Shown here: positions 17,568 to 27,048 of the stretch, piece by piece | How the letters are laid out: every line of letters starts with the position of its first letter | Numbering within the stretch: position 1 is the first letter of the stretch | Assembly (NCBI RefSeq): GCF_008364845.1 | Contig: NZ_VTTP01000003.1 | Location: 1 to 64,000 of the forward strand | Direction of reading: 5' to 3' | Length of the DNA stretch: 64,000 nt | DNA from: Actinotalea subterranea | GTDB taxonomy: Bacteria; Actinomycetota; Actinomycetes; Actinomycetales; Cellulomonadaceae | Position numbers and translations under genes: made by a program | Notes under the pieces: generated by a model | Database searches by the model: none | Told to the model about the DNA's origin: nothing | What the model saw: only the letters and a program-made list of their open reading frames with translations

Positions 17568-17965
17568 GCGGCGAGGCCGAAGCCCACGGGCGCGGACGTC
17601 GGCGCTGCCACCGTGTACGCCGTTCGCGCGGGTCCCGTGTGAACGGTGAACGCGACGTCCACGTCGATCGAGTCCCAGCCAGGTGACACGACGGCATCGT
17701 CTCGGATCACCGTGTGGGAGATGGTCGCCCCGACTGCATGCGCGTAGCGTCGGATCGTCGAGAGCTTCGGGTCGTTGTCATGACGCTCGAAGCCGGCAAC
17801 GGTGGGCTGTGCCACGCTCATGCGCTCGGCTACGTCCTTCTGGGACAGACCCTGTTCCTGCCGGGCCTTGATCAGCGCCGCCAACAGCATCTGGTCTGCC
17901 TCGGCAAGTGCGCGCGCTCGCCGCCGCGACGGTGTGTTCGGATCACGGTCGAACCTGGGGGCCAT
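17564..17965 (-). CDS. higA: HigA-like HTH antitoxin with chaperone-addiction tail
   Basis: The 133-aa protein has an XRE-type helix-turn-helix at about 29-82: LSQKDVAERMSVAQPTVAGF (40-59) and DPKLSTIRRYAHAVGA (65-80). This is very close to remembered M. tuberculosis HigA1 (LSQVEVAKRMGVRQPTVSGF). After the HTH come about 50 hydrophobic, poorly structured residues, the place where TAC antitoxins carry the chaperone-addiction (ChAD) segment. It neutralises the upstream toxin and autoregulates. The ATG lies inside an 18-bp palindrome, and a -10-like TAGGCT sits 7 bases upstream, so translation from a leaderless transcript is likely. Toxin before, chaperone after, in the classical TAC order. Confidence 0.85.
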   Translation of the reverse strand: MAPRFDRDPNTPSRRRARALAEADQMLLAALIKARQEQGLSQKDVAERMSVAQPTVAGFERHDNDPKLSTIRRYAHAVGATISHTVIRDDAVVSPGWDSIDVDVAFTVHTGPARTAYTVAAPTSAPVGFGLAA

Positions 17966-17980
17966 AGGTTGCAGCCTATG
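17963..17980. promoter_or_regulatory. Candidate HigA operator overlapping the antitoxin start codon
   Basis: CATAGG-N6-CCTATG forms an 18-bp palindrome with one mismatched pair. It resembles the ATAGG-N6-CCTAT core reported, as I recall, for M. tuberculosis HigA. The first three bases on the minus-strand reading end are the antitoxin ATG. TAGGCT (17978-17973, minus) could be the -10 element of a leaderless promoter. Confidence 0.65.
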
Positions 17981-17999
17981 TCGACACGATGCGAGGCGT

Positions 18000-18512
18000 C
18001 TAATCCTCGCCGTGGGTGAAGTACGGCAACCGCGTGAAACGCTCCTGGCCGGAGCGCATCTCCGACTCCTGGAGACGGTCGATCCGCGCCTGCGGCCCGT
18101 CGAGGCACTTCCAATGCACTTTCAGGGCCAGCAGAAGATCGGCGACCCGTCGAGGCTCAGCGTGGTACATGCGGAGCTGATCCGACCCCCAGCGCCAGCG
18201 CAGCTCCCACAGCGATGGAGCGACCCGCACCGGCGTCGCGCCCTCCGCCTCTGGAGCCATCAGTCGGCCAGCCGCAGCACGCGCTCTGACTGCCGCCACC
18301 TCTTCGGTGCGCAGGTCGTACTCGGCTTGCGAGGAGCATCGCTCTTCGAGACACGACCAGAGCTCGTTCTCGACTACCCGCTCGACACCAGCGCAGTAGT
18401 CCTCCCAGCGATAGGGAGCACCGTCAGGCAACGCCGTCCGGGAGACGCGATCCCGTCCAGGCGGCCGCGCGGCATGATTCACGCGCCGCAGGCTATTCGC
18501 CGCCACTGACAC
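18000..18512 (-). CDS. Probable HigB/RelE-fold toxin of the TAC module
   Basis: The 170-aa protein ends with a segment that resembles HigB-type toxins: SLWELRWRWGSDQLRMYHAE (about 99-118), then a strand LLLALKVHW and a basic helix ARIDRLQESEMRSGQERF. HigB1 of M. tuberculosis has ELRW followed by the same strand-helix order. Such toxins cut mRNA at the ribosome. The first 90 residues are helical and charged and may be partly mis-assigned: the start is a GTG at 18512 without a clear ribosome site, and a GTG six bases later is possible. It precedes the antitoxin by 34 bases. Family assignment leans on gene order as well as sequence. Confidence 0.6.
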   Translation of the reverse strand: MSVAANSLRRVNHAARPPGRDRVSRTALPDGAPYRWEDYCAGVERVVENELWSCLEERCSSQAEYDLRTEEVAAVRARAAAGRLMAPEAEGATPVRVAPSLWELRWRWGSDQLRMYHAEPRRVADLLLALKVHWKCLDGPQARIDRLQESEMRSGQERFTRLPYFTHGED

Positions 18513-18627
18513 CCGGGAGCGCCCAACCTGACGCGGTCACACTCGGTGCTCCGTGCACGGTCGCGAGGCCATCACCAATCCGGCGACCCCCGACTCGGTG
18601 CACGCCCGAAGGCACCGACGAGCCTCG

Positions 18628-19167
18628 TCAGGCCGGGCGGCCCTCGGCGCGCAGGAGCTGGGTGGACTCCTCGTCGCTGAACAGGCGTGAGCGGATGAGG
18701 AACCGCACGCCGTCGGGCGCCTCGAGGGAGAAGCCGGCGCCGCGGCCGGGCACGACGTCGATGGTCAGGTGGGTGTGCTTCCAGTACTCGAACTGGTTGC
18801 GGCTCATCCAGACCGGCACCGTGAAGCCCGCGTCGGCGTCGGGCCCGGGGCGGGTCCCGCCGCCGTCGGCTCCCGACGCGTCGGCCGGCGGCACGACGAG
18901 GTCGCCGAGGTGCACGTCCGCGTCGCCCGTGAGGAAGTCGCCGTCGGGGTAGCACATGGGCGACGAGCCGTCGCAGCACCCGCCGGACTGGTGGAACATG
19001 AGCGGCCCGTGCCGCTCGCGCAGGGTCCGGAGCACGGCCGCGGCGGCGTCGGTGAGGGCGACGCGGTCCGGCCCGCCTGCGGTCACGTCGGGTGCGGGCT
19101 CGCCCTCGGTGTCGGGCCCGACGTCGGGGACTGCGTGGGGCGGGCCGGCCGGGACGGCGTCGGGCAT
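18628..19167 (-). CDS. DUF779 protein linked to aldehyde dehydrogenase
   Basis: The 179-aa protein has the DUF779 core: LMFHQSGGCCDGSSPMCYPD (about 55-74) with its cysteine pair and third cysteine, then FTVPVWMSRNQFEYWKHTHL and DVVPGRGAGFSLEAPDGVRF. The gene is regularly found next to AcoD/AldB-type aldehyde dehydrogenases, as here, and the cysteines could bind metal; its exact function is not established. A Gly/Pro/Asp-rich insertion (about 88-112) and a 40-residue N-terminal extension make it longer than usual. It lies 76 bases after the dehydrogenase, separated by a strong hairpin. Confidence 0.85.
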   Translation of the reverse strand: MPDAVPAGPPHAVPDVGPDTEGEPAPDVTAGGPDRVALTDAAAAVLRTLRERHGPLMFHQSGGCCDGSSPMCYPDGDFLTGDADVHLGDLVVPPADASGADGGGTRPGPDADAGFTVPVWMSRNQFEYWKHTHLTIDVVPGRGAGFSLEAPDGVRFLIRSRLFSDEESTQLLRAEGRPA

Positions 19168-19199
19168 GGCACTCCTTCGACGAGGGCGGACGGGAGCGG

Positions 19200-19236
19200 C
19201 GCCCGGGCGGGGGCTGTGCGCGCCCCCGCCCGGGCG
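19200..19236 (-). terminator. Strong intercistronic hairpin between aldehyde dehydrogenase and DUF779 gene
   Basis: Perfect 15-bp GC arms at 19200-19214 and 19222-19236 surround a 7-base loop. It sits 7 bases after the dehydrogenase stop and 32 bases before the DUF779 ATG. It may be a partial terminator or protect the 3' end of the dehydrogenase message, giving unequal expression of the two genes. Confidence 0.75.
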
Positions 19237-19243
19237 GGTCCGG

Positions 19244-20767
<1,524 letters not shown>

Positions 20768-20931
20768 GGGCGAACCTCCGGTGTGCTGGGCGCTGGGCCC
20801 GGTGGCCGCACCGTTGCGGCCACGACCGGACGGTAGGTCGGCGAGGGTTGCACGACCGTTGCAGCCCGACGACGACGCCGTACGCCTCTCGCCGGTGGCC
20901 GCCGCGGGCGGGGTCTCCCCGCGCGCGGACC

Positions 20932-22365
20932 TCAGCCCGCGCCGAGCTCCCGTTCGAGCAAGGTCAGGTGCGCGCGGGCCCGCGCGGCCGCCGGGGAGCC
21001 GGGCGGCGCGAGCGCCGTGAGACGACGCCAGGCGCTCCAGTCGTCGGCGCCGTGGGCCGAGCACGTCCACGCGAGCACCGCGGCGACGTCGTCGGTCGCC
21101 TCGACGGCGGCACGCACCTCGGCGTCCAGCTCCTCGCGGAGGCGCACGACGCCGGGCGCGGTCGACCGCGGCAGCACCGGCCCCCGGTACGCGCGGACGC
21201 CGGCGGCGACGTCACCCCGCGCGAGGTGCACGCGCACGGCGTCGGCGTCGGTCACGAGCGGCGCGGCGAGCCGGTACGGGCGGGAGGGACCGAGGAGCGG
21301 CCCGACGACGCGCCGCAGACGTGAGACCTCGGCGCGGACGGTCACCCCGGAGAGCGTCCGCTCGTGGAGCTCGCACGCGAGCCGCTCGGCGCTGAGCCCC
21401 TCGGGGTGGGCCGCGAGCAGCAGGAGCACCTCGGAGTGGCGCAGGCCCAGCTCCTCGTGCTGGTCGGCGGCGCTCTGCGGGTCGAGGACGAGCACCGCGC
21501 CGGCCTGGCCGAGCACGTCGAGGCGCGCGGGCGGCGGTGGTGTGGCGGTGGGCGCCTTGGTCATGTGCCTGGCCGTCGAGGCGGGGTCGGGCCTCAGGGC
21601 CGGGTCAGCCGTCGGGACCAGAGTGGCCTCGTCGTCCGGCTGCTGGACCGCGTCTGCCCGCAGCGGCCTTCGTGCCGTGGCCGCGTGCCGGGACGTGGCC
21701 GCGCGCAGCGCACGGACCGCGAGCTCGGACTCCATCGCGGCGACCGTGGCGCGCACGAGCTGGAGGGCGTGCGGGGCAGCGGCGATGTCACCCCCGGTGA
21801 TGTCGAGGACGCCGAGCACCCGGCCGTCCGGGGCGTGGATCGGTGCGGCGGAGCAGCTCCACGGCTGCACGGCGGCCGCGAAGTGCTCGGCGGCGAACAC
21901 CTGGACGGCGTGGTCCTTCGCGAGCGCGACACCGGGCGCGTTGGTCCCCGCGGCACCCTCGTCCCAGGTCGCGCCCTCGACGAACCCCGCGCGCTCGACG
22001 GCCCGCCGCACACCCCGGTCGCCCTCGACCCACAGGAGGCGCCCCCGGTGGTCGGCGACCGCGACGACGAGCCCGTCGGCGCCGGTGCCGTCGAGAAGCA
22101 GCCCGCGGACGATCGGCATGAGCGGCGCGAGCGCGTGCCCCGCACGGTACGCAGCGAGGTCGGCGGCCCCCAGGTCCACCTGGACCCGTGGCCGCGCCGG
22201 GTCGACGCCGCTGCTGCGGCTGCGCCGCCAGGACTCGAGCACCACCGAGCGCACGGGACCGATCGGCGCCCCCGAGAGGAACGACTCATGGGCGCTGCGT
22301 ACCCGGGCTGCGAGCGCGGCCGGATCGGTCCCCGCCGGCCATGCGACCCACGGGTTGGTGCGCAC
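20932..22365 (-). CDS. AcoR-like GAF-domain transcriptional regulator
   Basis: The GTG at 22365 is chosen because GAGGAGG lies 5 bases upstream; an in-frame start 75 bases earlier has no ribosome site. The 477-aa protein begins NPWVAWPAG, then [12 protein letters not shown] and [12 protein letters not shown], the typical N terminus of AcoR-type activators. A GAF-like sensor follows (about 90-215, with GTNAPGVAL and [18 protein letters not shown]). It lacks the sigma-54 AAA+ domain. The C terminus (about 310-477) instead looks like a winged-helix domain ([33 protein letters not shown]). It probably activates the aldehyde dehydrogenase 164 bases downstream in response to a volatile or aldehyde. 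Confidence 0.82.
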   Translation of the reverse strand: MRTNPWVAWPAGTDPAALAARVRSAHESFLSGAPIGPVRSVVLESWRRSRSSGVDPARPRVQVDLGAADLAAYRAGHALAPLMPIVRGLLLDGTGADGLVVAVADHRGRLLWVEGDRGVRRAVERAGFVEGATWDEGAAGTNAPGVALAKDHAVQVFAAEHFAAAVQPWSCSAAPIHAPDGRVLGVLDITGGDIAAAPHALQLVRATVAAMESELAVRALRAATSRHAATARRPLRADAVQQPDDEATLVPTADPALRPDPASTARHMTKAPTATPPPPARLDVLGQAGAVLVLDPQSAADQHEELGLRHSEVLLLLAAHPEGLSAERLACELHERTLSGVTVRAEVSRLRRVVGPLLGPSRPYRLAAPLVTDADAVRVHLARGDVAAGVRAYRGPVLPRSTAPGVVRLREELDAEVRAAVEATDDVAAVLAWTCSAHGADDWSAWRRLTALAPPGSPAAARARAHLTLLERELGAG

Positions 22366-22509
22366 GGCTGCCTCCTCGACGTCGCTGTCGGGACAGGTGC
22401 GGCCTCGGCGCCGCACCGTGGGGGCAGCGTAACCGGGCACTCACGCGATGGGCAGGGCGGCGCTGTCACGGTCCCCGCGCGGCGCCCGGCCAGCGCGAAC
22501 ATAGATCGC

Positions 22510-22522
22510 TATCTTCACCATG
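22510..22522 (+). promoter_or_regulatory. Candidate leaderless -10 element of the HipA-like kinase gene
   Basis: TATCTT at 22510-22515 lies in a short AT-rich patch 6 bases before the GTG at 22522, the spacing expected for transcription to start at the first codon. There is no good -35 hexamer and no ribosome site before this GTG, consistent with leaderless translation common in actinobacteria. An ATG at 22520 is out of frame. Confidence 0.4.
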
Positions 22523-23460
22523 TGTCGTACCCGGTGCTGGACGTCAGCCGCTGGGAGGTGATGTCCGTCGAGGCCGGCGGAGCGGACGAGAAGCTCTGGC
22601 TGACGGAGGCGTCACATACGCGAGATGTTGAGCGCTCCGAGTGGTGGCTCTACAAGTCGGTGAAGTACGGGTCCCTCAAAGGACCGGGGGACCAGACGAT
22701 CGGGCCGTACCGCCGCTCCGACGACCGTGTCGAGAAACTGGCCTGCGAACTCGCACGCCTGATCGCTCTTCCCGCGGCGGACGTGGAACTCGCGGTTCGA
22801 GACGGCGAGGAAGGGCTCATCTCGCACAACGTCGCGTCCGAGGGCTGGGACCTTCAACCAGCCGATGTCGTCCTCTCCGAGGCCCCCGGATACAGGTCCT
22901 GCGCACAGGATCGCAAGATGCGCGAACGGCCCGGACACAACCTCCGCAACATCCGGACGCTCCTCGCACCGATGCTCGGACCATCTGAGACAGCGACCGC
23001 CGGGTGGGACGCATTCGACGTGTTCACCGGGTACCTAGTCTTCGACGCTTGGATCGCCAACTCGGACCGACACGCCATGAACTGGGCCGTCCTCCTCAAG
23101 CCGGGGCAGGAGCGTCTCGCGCGTAGTTTCGATCATGGAAGCGCGCTCGGGTCTGGCCTCACTGATGCAGGACGACGACGCCACCTCGAGCATGGCATTG
23201 CAGGATGGTGCTCTCGCGGGTACGCGCACCGCTTCGAGGGCGGCCGCAGAGTTACGCTCGTCGAGCTGGCCCAAGCAGCCGTCGCTCAAGCAGGCCCTCA
23301 CGCAGCCGATTGGAGAGACCGCATCTCGGGTGTCACCCGTCCTGCGTGGCAGCACGTGATCAGTCGAGTCCCTGGAATGTCGGAGGTCGAACGTAGGTTC
23401 GTCGATGAGGTGCTGCACGAGAACCAGAGGAGGTTGTGCGATGACCGTCGAACTACTTGA
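22522..23460 (+). CDS. HipA/HipT-like serine/threonine kinase lacking the N-terminal subdomain
   Basis: The 312-aa protein (GTG start) matches only the kinase core of HipA. The ATP-contact lysine is in WWLYKSVK (K45). The helix glutamate is in EKLACELARL (71-80). The catalytic loop is ANSDRHAMNW (D182 and N187), corresponding to NTDRHLGNF in HipA. The metal aspartate is in SFDHGSALG (D204). HipA toxins phosphorylate glutamyl-tRNA synthetase, HipT tryptophanyl-tRNA synthetase; the target here is unknown. The usual N-subdomain 1 of HipA is absent, as in HipT. The downstream gene overlaps by 20 bases and seems to encode that missing part. No HipB repressor is adjacent. Confidence 0.78.
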   Translation: MSYPVLDVSRWEVMSVEAGGADEKLWLTEASHTRDVERSEWWLYKSVKYGSLKGPGDQTIGPYRRSDDRVEKLACELARLIALPAADVELAVRDGEEGLISHNVASEGWDLQPADVVLSEAPGYRSCAQDRKMRERPGHNLRNIRTLLAPMLGPSETATAGWDAFDVFTGYLVFDAWIANSDRHAMNWAVLLKPGQERLARSFDHGSALGSGLTDAGRRRHLEHGIAGWCSRGYAHRFEGGRRVTLVELAQAAVAQAGPHAADWRDRISGVTRPAWQHVISRVPGMSEVERRFVDEVLHENQRRLCDDRRTT

Positions 23461-24199
23461 CGCCGCCCCACTGCCGGCAACGCACACAGGACGACTCCTG
23501 GTCACGCAGCGGAGTGCGGAGGACCGCCGCTACCGATCGGTGGGGTTCCTCACCTACGACGGGTCTGCGTACTCGTTCGCGTACCTTCAGTCAGCGGTGG
23601 GCCAGGCATGGTTCCGCCCGCTCCCCGGACTGGCTCGCGTCGGGCAGCCCTACGTCAGCGGCGAACTGTTCCCGCTCTTTCGGGAGAGGCTCCTCTCGCC
23701 CCGGCGCCCGGACTACGGGGCTACCCTCGCCGCGCTCGACCTACCAGCGGAGGCCGAGCCGTTCGAGGTCCTCGGGCGCTCCGGAGGGCACCGGGCCGGC
23801 GACTCCGTCGAGGTGATTCCGGTGCCGGTCCCGGACAGTGACGGTCACGTCTCGATGTCATTCTTCGCCCACGGCGTCCGACACATGAGTCAGGAAGCAC
23901 AGAGCGCGATTGCGGGGCTGCGTCGCGGCGAGGCCCTCGGCTTGGTGCACGAGTCGTCCAACGAGGTAAACGACCGCGCGCTCCTCGTGACACACCGCGG
24001 CGCCCTCAGACTCGGCTACGTTCCAGACCCCCTTGTGGGATTTGTGCATGAGGTCCGTCGGGCAGAACACCGCTTGACGGTGGAGCGAGCCAATGGCCTC
24101 GACGTCCCCTTCCACTATCGGCTTCTCATCCGCGTTGATGGGTTCGTCTCTGCTGACCACGTGCCATTCAGTGGATCTGAGTGGACCACGGTCTCGTGA
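23441..24199 (+). CDS. HipS-like subdomain fused to a HIRAN-like domain
   Basis: The ATG at 23441 has AGAGGAGG upstream, inside the 3' end of the kinase gene, so the two are coupled. In the 252-aa product, residues about 18-125 resemble HipA N-subdomain 1: VGFLTYDGSAYSFAYL, GELFPLFRERLLSP and EPFEVLGRSGGHRAGDSVEV. Residues about 140-235 match the HIRAN pattern: FFAHGVRHM, EALGLVHESSNEVNDRALLV, LRLGYVPDPLVGFV. HIRAN domains bind 3' DNA ends in eukaryotic Rad5/HLTF. The likely role is antitoxin or regulatory partner of the kinase, perhaps DNA-damage linked. Both domain calls are by pattern only. Confidence 0.65.
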   Translation: MTVELLDAAPLPATHTGRLLVTQRSAEDRRYRSVGFLTYDGSAYSFAYLQSAVGQAWFRPLPGLARVGQPYVSGELFPLFRERLLSPRRPDYGATLAALDLPAEAEPFEVLGRSGGHRAGDSVEVIPVPVPDSDGHVSMSFFAHGVRHMSQEAQSAIAGLRRGEALGLVHESSNEVNDRALLVTHRGALRLGYVPDPLVGFVHEVRRAEHRLTVERANGLDVPFHYRLLIRVDGFVSADHVPFSGSEWTTVS

Positions 24200-24324
24200 C
24201 GGTCAGTGCGGTCCATCGCACTGGCTAGCGCAGCCGCTCAGCGTCGGGGCCTCGCCCCCTGACCGCGATGACATGAGCCGACGAGGCGGGGACGCTCGTC
24301 TCGCACCTCTGGCAGGAACCGACG

Positions 24325-25296
24325 TCAGGACCGCCCCGCGTCCGCTCGCATCACCACGGTCCCGTCGCCCGCGCGCAGCTCGACGGAGGCGATCTGGGCG
24401 CGGGTCAGCAGCGTGCCGCCGGGCACCTCGACGTCCACACCGGGGACGGCCGACCAGGTCGCAACCTGCTCGACGCCTCCCGCGGTGTCCCGGATGACCA
24501 GCGCGTACCCGGCACCCGCGGCGTAGCCCGAGGCCCCTGGCGTCCCGTCCGCGTCCTGCGGCACCCCGTAGCCGTCGCCGGTGCTCGGCGTGGCGTCCGT
24601 ATTGGGCGTGGCACCGGCGTCGCCCTGCGCGTCCCCGTTCGAGTGGCGGCACGTGACCGTGACGCGGGTGCCCCACGGGACCTGCTCGAGCTGCACCGAG
24701 GCCGTCACCGGTGAGTACCCGACCGGCTCGAGCTCGATCGCCTCGACGGCGACCGGGGGCGGGGCCACGGGGTCCAGCAGCGCGCGCGGCAGGACGATGG
24801 CGAGCGCGACGACCGCCGCCGCGACGAGCCCGCCGACCAGCACGCGCCGACGACGCCGCAGGGTCTCCTCACGGCGGGCGGCACGCAGCAGCTCCGCGAG
24901 CAGACGGGGTGGCGGCTCCGGGCTCCCCGGTGCGGGTGAGCCCGACGCCCCCTGCGGCGCGGCGCGCAGACCCGGCGACACCCCACCCGACCCGGTCGCG
25001 TCGCGCTCGACGGGCATCGCACCCTCTGGTCCGCCCCCTGCGCCCCCGGACCCGACGCCCCCACCGCCGGGCACACCACCCGCTCCTCCGGGCGCGGCCG
25101 CGAACAGCTCCGACACGAGCCGCTCGGGCACCCGGTCGAGCAGCGCGGGCACGTCGGCGAGCTCGTCGACGGCCCCACGGCAGTCCGCGCATGTCCGGAG
25201 GTGGCGCTCGAACGCGGCACGCTCGCCGGCGTCGAGCGCACCGAGCACGTAGGCCCCGGCGTCGGGCACGCACGCGTCGTGGTCGGGCGTCGTCAT
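24325..25296 (-). CDS. Zinc-finger anti-sigma factor, single-pass membrane protein
   Basis: The 323-aa protein starts with a zf-HC2 zinc-binding anti-sigma domain: FERHLRTCADCRGAVDEL, giving H32-x3-C36-x2-C39. A Gly/Pro-rich linker follows (about 70-130). One transmembrane helix comes after RRRRR (near 151-170, VLVGGLVAAAVVALAIVLP), and then an outer domain of about 150 aa (PWGTRVTVTCRHSNG, YALVIRDTAGG), a layout like RskA-type anti-sigma factors. It sequesters the sigma factor at the membrane until a signal destroys it. Its ATG overlaps the sigma stop in ATGA, ensuring balanced synthesis. Confidence 0.87.
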   Translation of the reverse strand: MTTPDHDACVPDAGAYVLGALDAGERAAFERHLRTCADCRGAVDELADVPALLDRVPERLVSELFAAAPGGAGGVPGGGGVGSGGAGGGPEGAMPVERDATGSGGVSPGLRAAPQGASGSPAPGSPEPPPRLLAELLRAARREETLRRRRRVLVGGLVAAAVVALAIVLPRALLDPVAPPPVAVEAIELEPVGYSPVTASVQLEQVPWGTRVTVTCRHSNGDAQGDAGATPNTDATPSTGDGYGVPQDADGTPGASGYAAGAGYALVIRDTAGGVEQVATWSAVPGVDVEVPGGTLLTRAQIASVELRAGDGTVVMRADAGRS

Positions 25297-25808
25297 CGGG
25301 TCACCCCCATCTCCTGCAGCACGAGGCGCAGCTGTCGCAGCGCGTAGAACGTCCGGGACTTCACGGTGCCCTCGGGGATGCCGAGGCGGCGTGCAGCCTC
25401 GGCGACGGAGCAGCCGCCGTAGTAGCAGAGCACCACGACGTCGCGGTGCTCGGCGGAGAGGCGGGCGAGCGCGTCGGCCACGAGCCAGCCCTCCAGCAGG
25501 TCGTCGGTCGCGGAGCCTGCGGGCTCGCGGGGCTCCGGGATCTCCGCGGTGGGCAGCTCGCGGCGTGACCGCCCGGACCGCCACTCGTCGATCACGATGT
25601 GCCGGGCGACCGTGAACAGCCACGCGCGCACACCGCCCGACGTCCCCGTGAGCACCTGAGGGCTGCGCCACGCCCGTAGGAACGTCTCCTGGACCACGTC
25701 CTCCGCACGCGACCTGTCGCCGCCGGTGAGACGCAGCACGAAGCCCCACAGCGGCTGCGCGTGCTCGGCGTGCAGCGCGATCATCACGTCCGACGAGCTC
25801 ACGCCCAT
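25293..25808 (-). CDS. ECF-type RNA polymerase sigma factor
   Basis: The ATG at 25808 has GGGAGGTGGGA just upstream. The 171-aa protein has region 2 at about 10-75 (LWGFVLRLTGGDRSRAEDVV, QETFLRAWRSPQV, VARHIVIDEWRSGRSRR) and region 4 at about 115-165 (LSAEHRDVVVLCYYGGCSVA, EAARRLGIPEGTVKSRTFYA). It directs polymerase to a stress regulon when released by the coupled anti-sigma factor. The linker between regions is of ordinary length and no C-terminal extension is present. Nearby genes that might belong to its regulon are the membrane protein at 25940 and the Rieske gene, but no shared promoter motif was found by eye. Confidence 0.92.
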   Translation of the reverse strand: MGVSSSDVMIALHAEHAQPLWGFVLRLTGGDRSRAEDVVQETFLRAWRSPQVLTGTSGGVRAWLFTVARHIVIDEWRSGRSRRELPTAEIPEPREPAGSATDDLLEGWLVADALARLSAEHRDVVVLCYYGGCSVAEAARRLGIPEGTVKSRTFYALRQLRLVLQEMGVTR

Positions 25809-25939
25809 GTCCCACCTCCCCCCGAGAACACGAGGCAGGCGGCCTCCCGGTTCACCTGGACCCTGATCTGAACCGCGGGCGGCCATGCCACGTGTTCCCG
25901 GATGGTGGCCCCGCCGGGGCCTCGAGGCAAGGAGCAGCC

Positions 25940-26410
25940 ATGACCGCACACCCCTTCCCCGGACAGACGACGCAGCCCGACGTCGCCGCCGCGCCGCAGC
26001 CGGCCACGGCCGCGGCGAGCCCGCTCGGCGCCACCGCGACGACCGCGCGCGCCCTGACGGCGGCGTCGGTGCTGCTCTCGGCCGTCGTGCACCTCGAGCT
26101 CTGGGCACTCGGCATGGATGCGGTACCGATCATCGGGCCCGCGTTCCTGGTCAACGCCGTCGGCGGTCTGGTCATCGCGCTCGCGGTGCTCCTGTGGCGC
26201 AGCGCCCTGCCCCTCCTGGCGTCGATCGCGTTCGGTGTCGCGACGCTCGGCGCGTACATCATGTCGATCACCGTGGGCCTCTTCGGCATCCAGGAGGAGC
26301 CGGGTGGCGTCGCCGCGACCCTGTCGGCCGTCTCGGAGGTCACGGCCGTCCTGTTCGCCCTGGTCGCGCTCCTGGCAGAGCGACGCGCGGGTCGCGCCGC
26401 TCAGGCCTGA
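25940..26410 (+). CDS. Small four-helix membrane protein, unknown
   Basis: The ATG at 25940 is preceded by AAGGAGC. The 156-aa product has a Pro/Ala-rich N-terminal tail of about 40 residues, then four hydrophobic segments (about 46-66, 73-93, 97-119 and 128-148), and a short arginine-rich end. No family motif is recognised. It is divergent from the ECF sigma gene across a 131-base gap and may be under that sigma factor's control. A tandem repeat begins at its stop codon. Confidence 0.7.
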   Translation: MTAHPFPGQTTQPDVAAAPQPATAAASPLGATATTARALTAASVLLSAVVHLELWALGMDAVPIIGPAFLVNAVGGLVIALAVLLWRSALPLLASIAFGVATLGAYIMSITVGLFGIQEEPGGVAATLSAVSEVTAVLFALVALLAERRAGRAAQA

Positions 26411-26480
26411 GCCTCGCCGGCTCGGACCCGAGCCTCGCCGGCTCGGGTCTGAACCTCACCCGCTCCGGCCTGCGCCTCAC
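26409..26480. repeat. 21-bp tandem repeat, about 3.4 copies
   Basis: Units at 26409-26429 and 26430-26450 share GAGCCTCGCCGGCTCGG; the third (26451-26471) and partial fourth copies are diverged. Each of the first two contains a GAGCC/GGCTC stem, so the array lies as a chain of small hairpins between the convergent membrane-protein and Rieske genes. It overlaps the stop codon of the former. Confidence 0.75.
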
Positions 26481-26508
26481 GCGGACCTCCGGCAGGCACC
26501 CCGCGGGC

Positions 26509-27048
26509 TCAGACCTCGACCACCTGGCCGTCGCGGACCTCGACCTCGACGGGCGGGAGCGGGCTCGGCGCCGGGCCGTCCACGTTCTTGCCCGTGAGGT
26601 CGAACACCGAGCCGTGGCACGGGCACACGATCTCCTCACCGTCCGGGGCGACGGTGCAGCCGCTGTGCGTGCACACGGCGCTGAACGCGACGACCGTCCC
26701 CTCCTCGGCCTGCACGAGGATGATCGGGTCGCCCGCCGCGGTGGTCGCCGACAGCGCACCCCCGACCGGGACGTCCTCGAGCGCGGCCAGGGATGCGCCG
26801 CCGCCCGCCTCCCCCGACCCCTCGCCGCCGCCGCTGCCCGCACCGGCCGATCCGGCATCCTGCGCCGGGGCGTCGTCGTCGGGCGCACCGCACGCGACGA
26901 GCACGCCGGCGCCGGCGAGCGAGGCGCCCACCGCGAGCACCGCGCGACGCGTCGGGCCCGTGTGCGCGTGGGCGCAGGTCCCGGCGCAGGCACGGGACGC
27001 GCCCGACGTCGCTGCGGTGGTCTCCTGGGTGACGAGAGGTGCGGCCAT
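26509..27048 (-). CDS. Rieske [2Fe-2S] lipoprotein with Tat-like signal
   Basis: The ATG at 27048 has GAGGAG 5 bases upstream. The 179-aa protein has a twin arginine (RR at 34-35), a hydrophobic segment and a lipobox LVAC (C53), then a Gly/Ser/Glu linker. The Rieske domain is at about 87-179 with CTHSGC (126-131) and CPCHGS (142-147). C126/H128 and C142/H145 would bind the cluster, and C131/C144 can form the disulfide of high-potential Rieske proteins. It is likely exported folded by Tat and anchored outside. It is not next to cytochrome bc1 genes, so it is a stand-alone electron-transfer protein of unknown partner. Confidence 0.9.
   Translation of the reverse strand: MAAPLVTQETTAATSGASRACAGTCAHAHTGPTRRAVLAVGASLAGAGVLVACGAPDDDAPAQDAGSAGAGSGGGEGSGEAGGGASLAALEDVPVGGALSATTAAGDPIILVQAEEGTVVAFSAVCTHSGCTVAPDGEEIVCPCHGSVFDLTGKNVDGPAPSPLPPVEVEVRDGQVVEV

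Noticed and set aside
20932-22365. Sigma-54-dependent AcoR activator
   Set aside because: The GAF part fits, but no AAA+ GAFTGA motif is present and the C terminus is a winged-helix-like domain.
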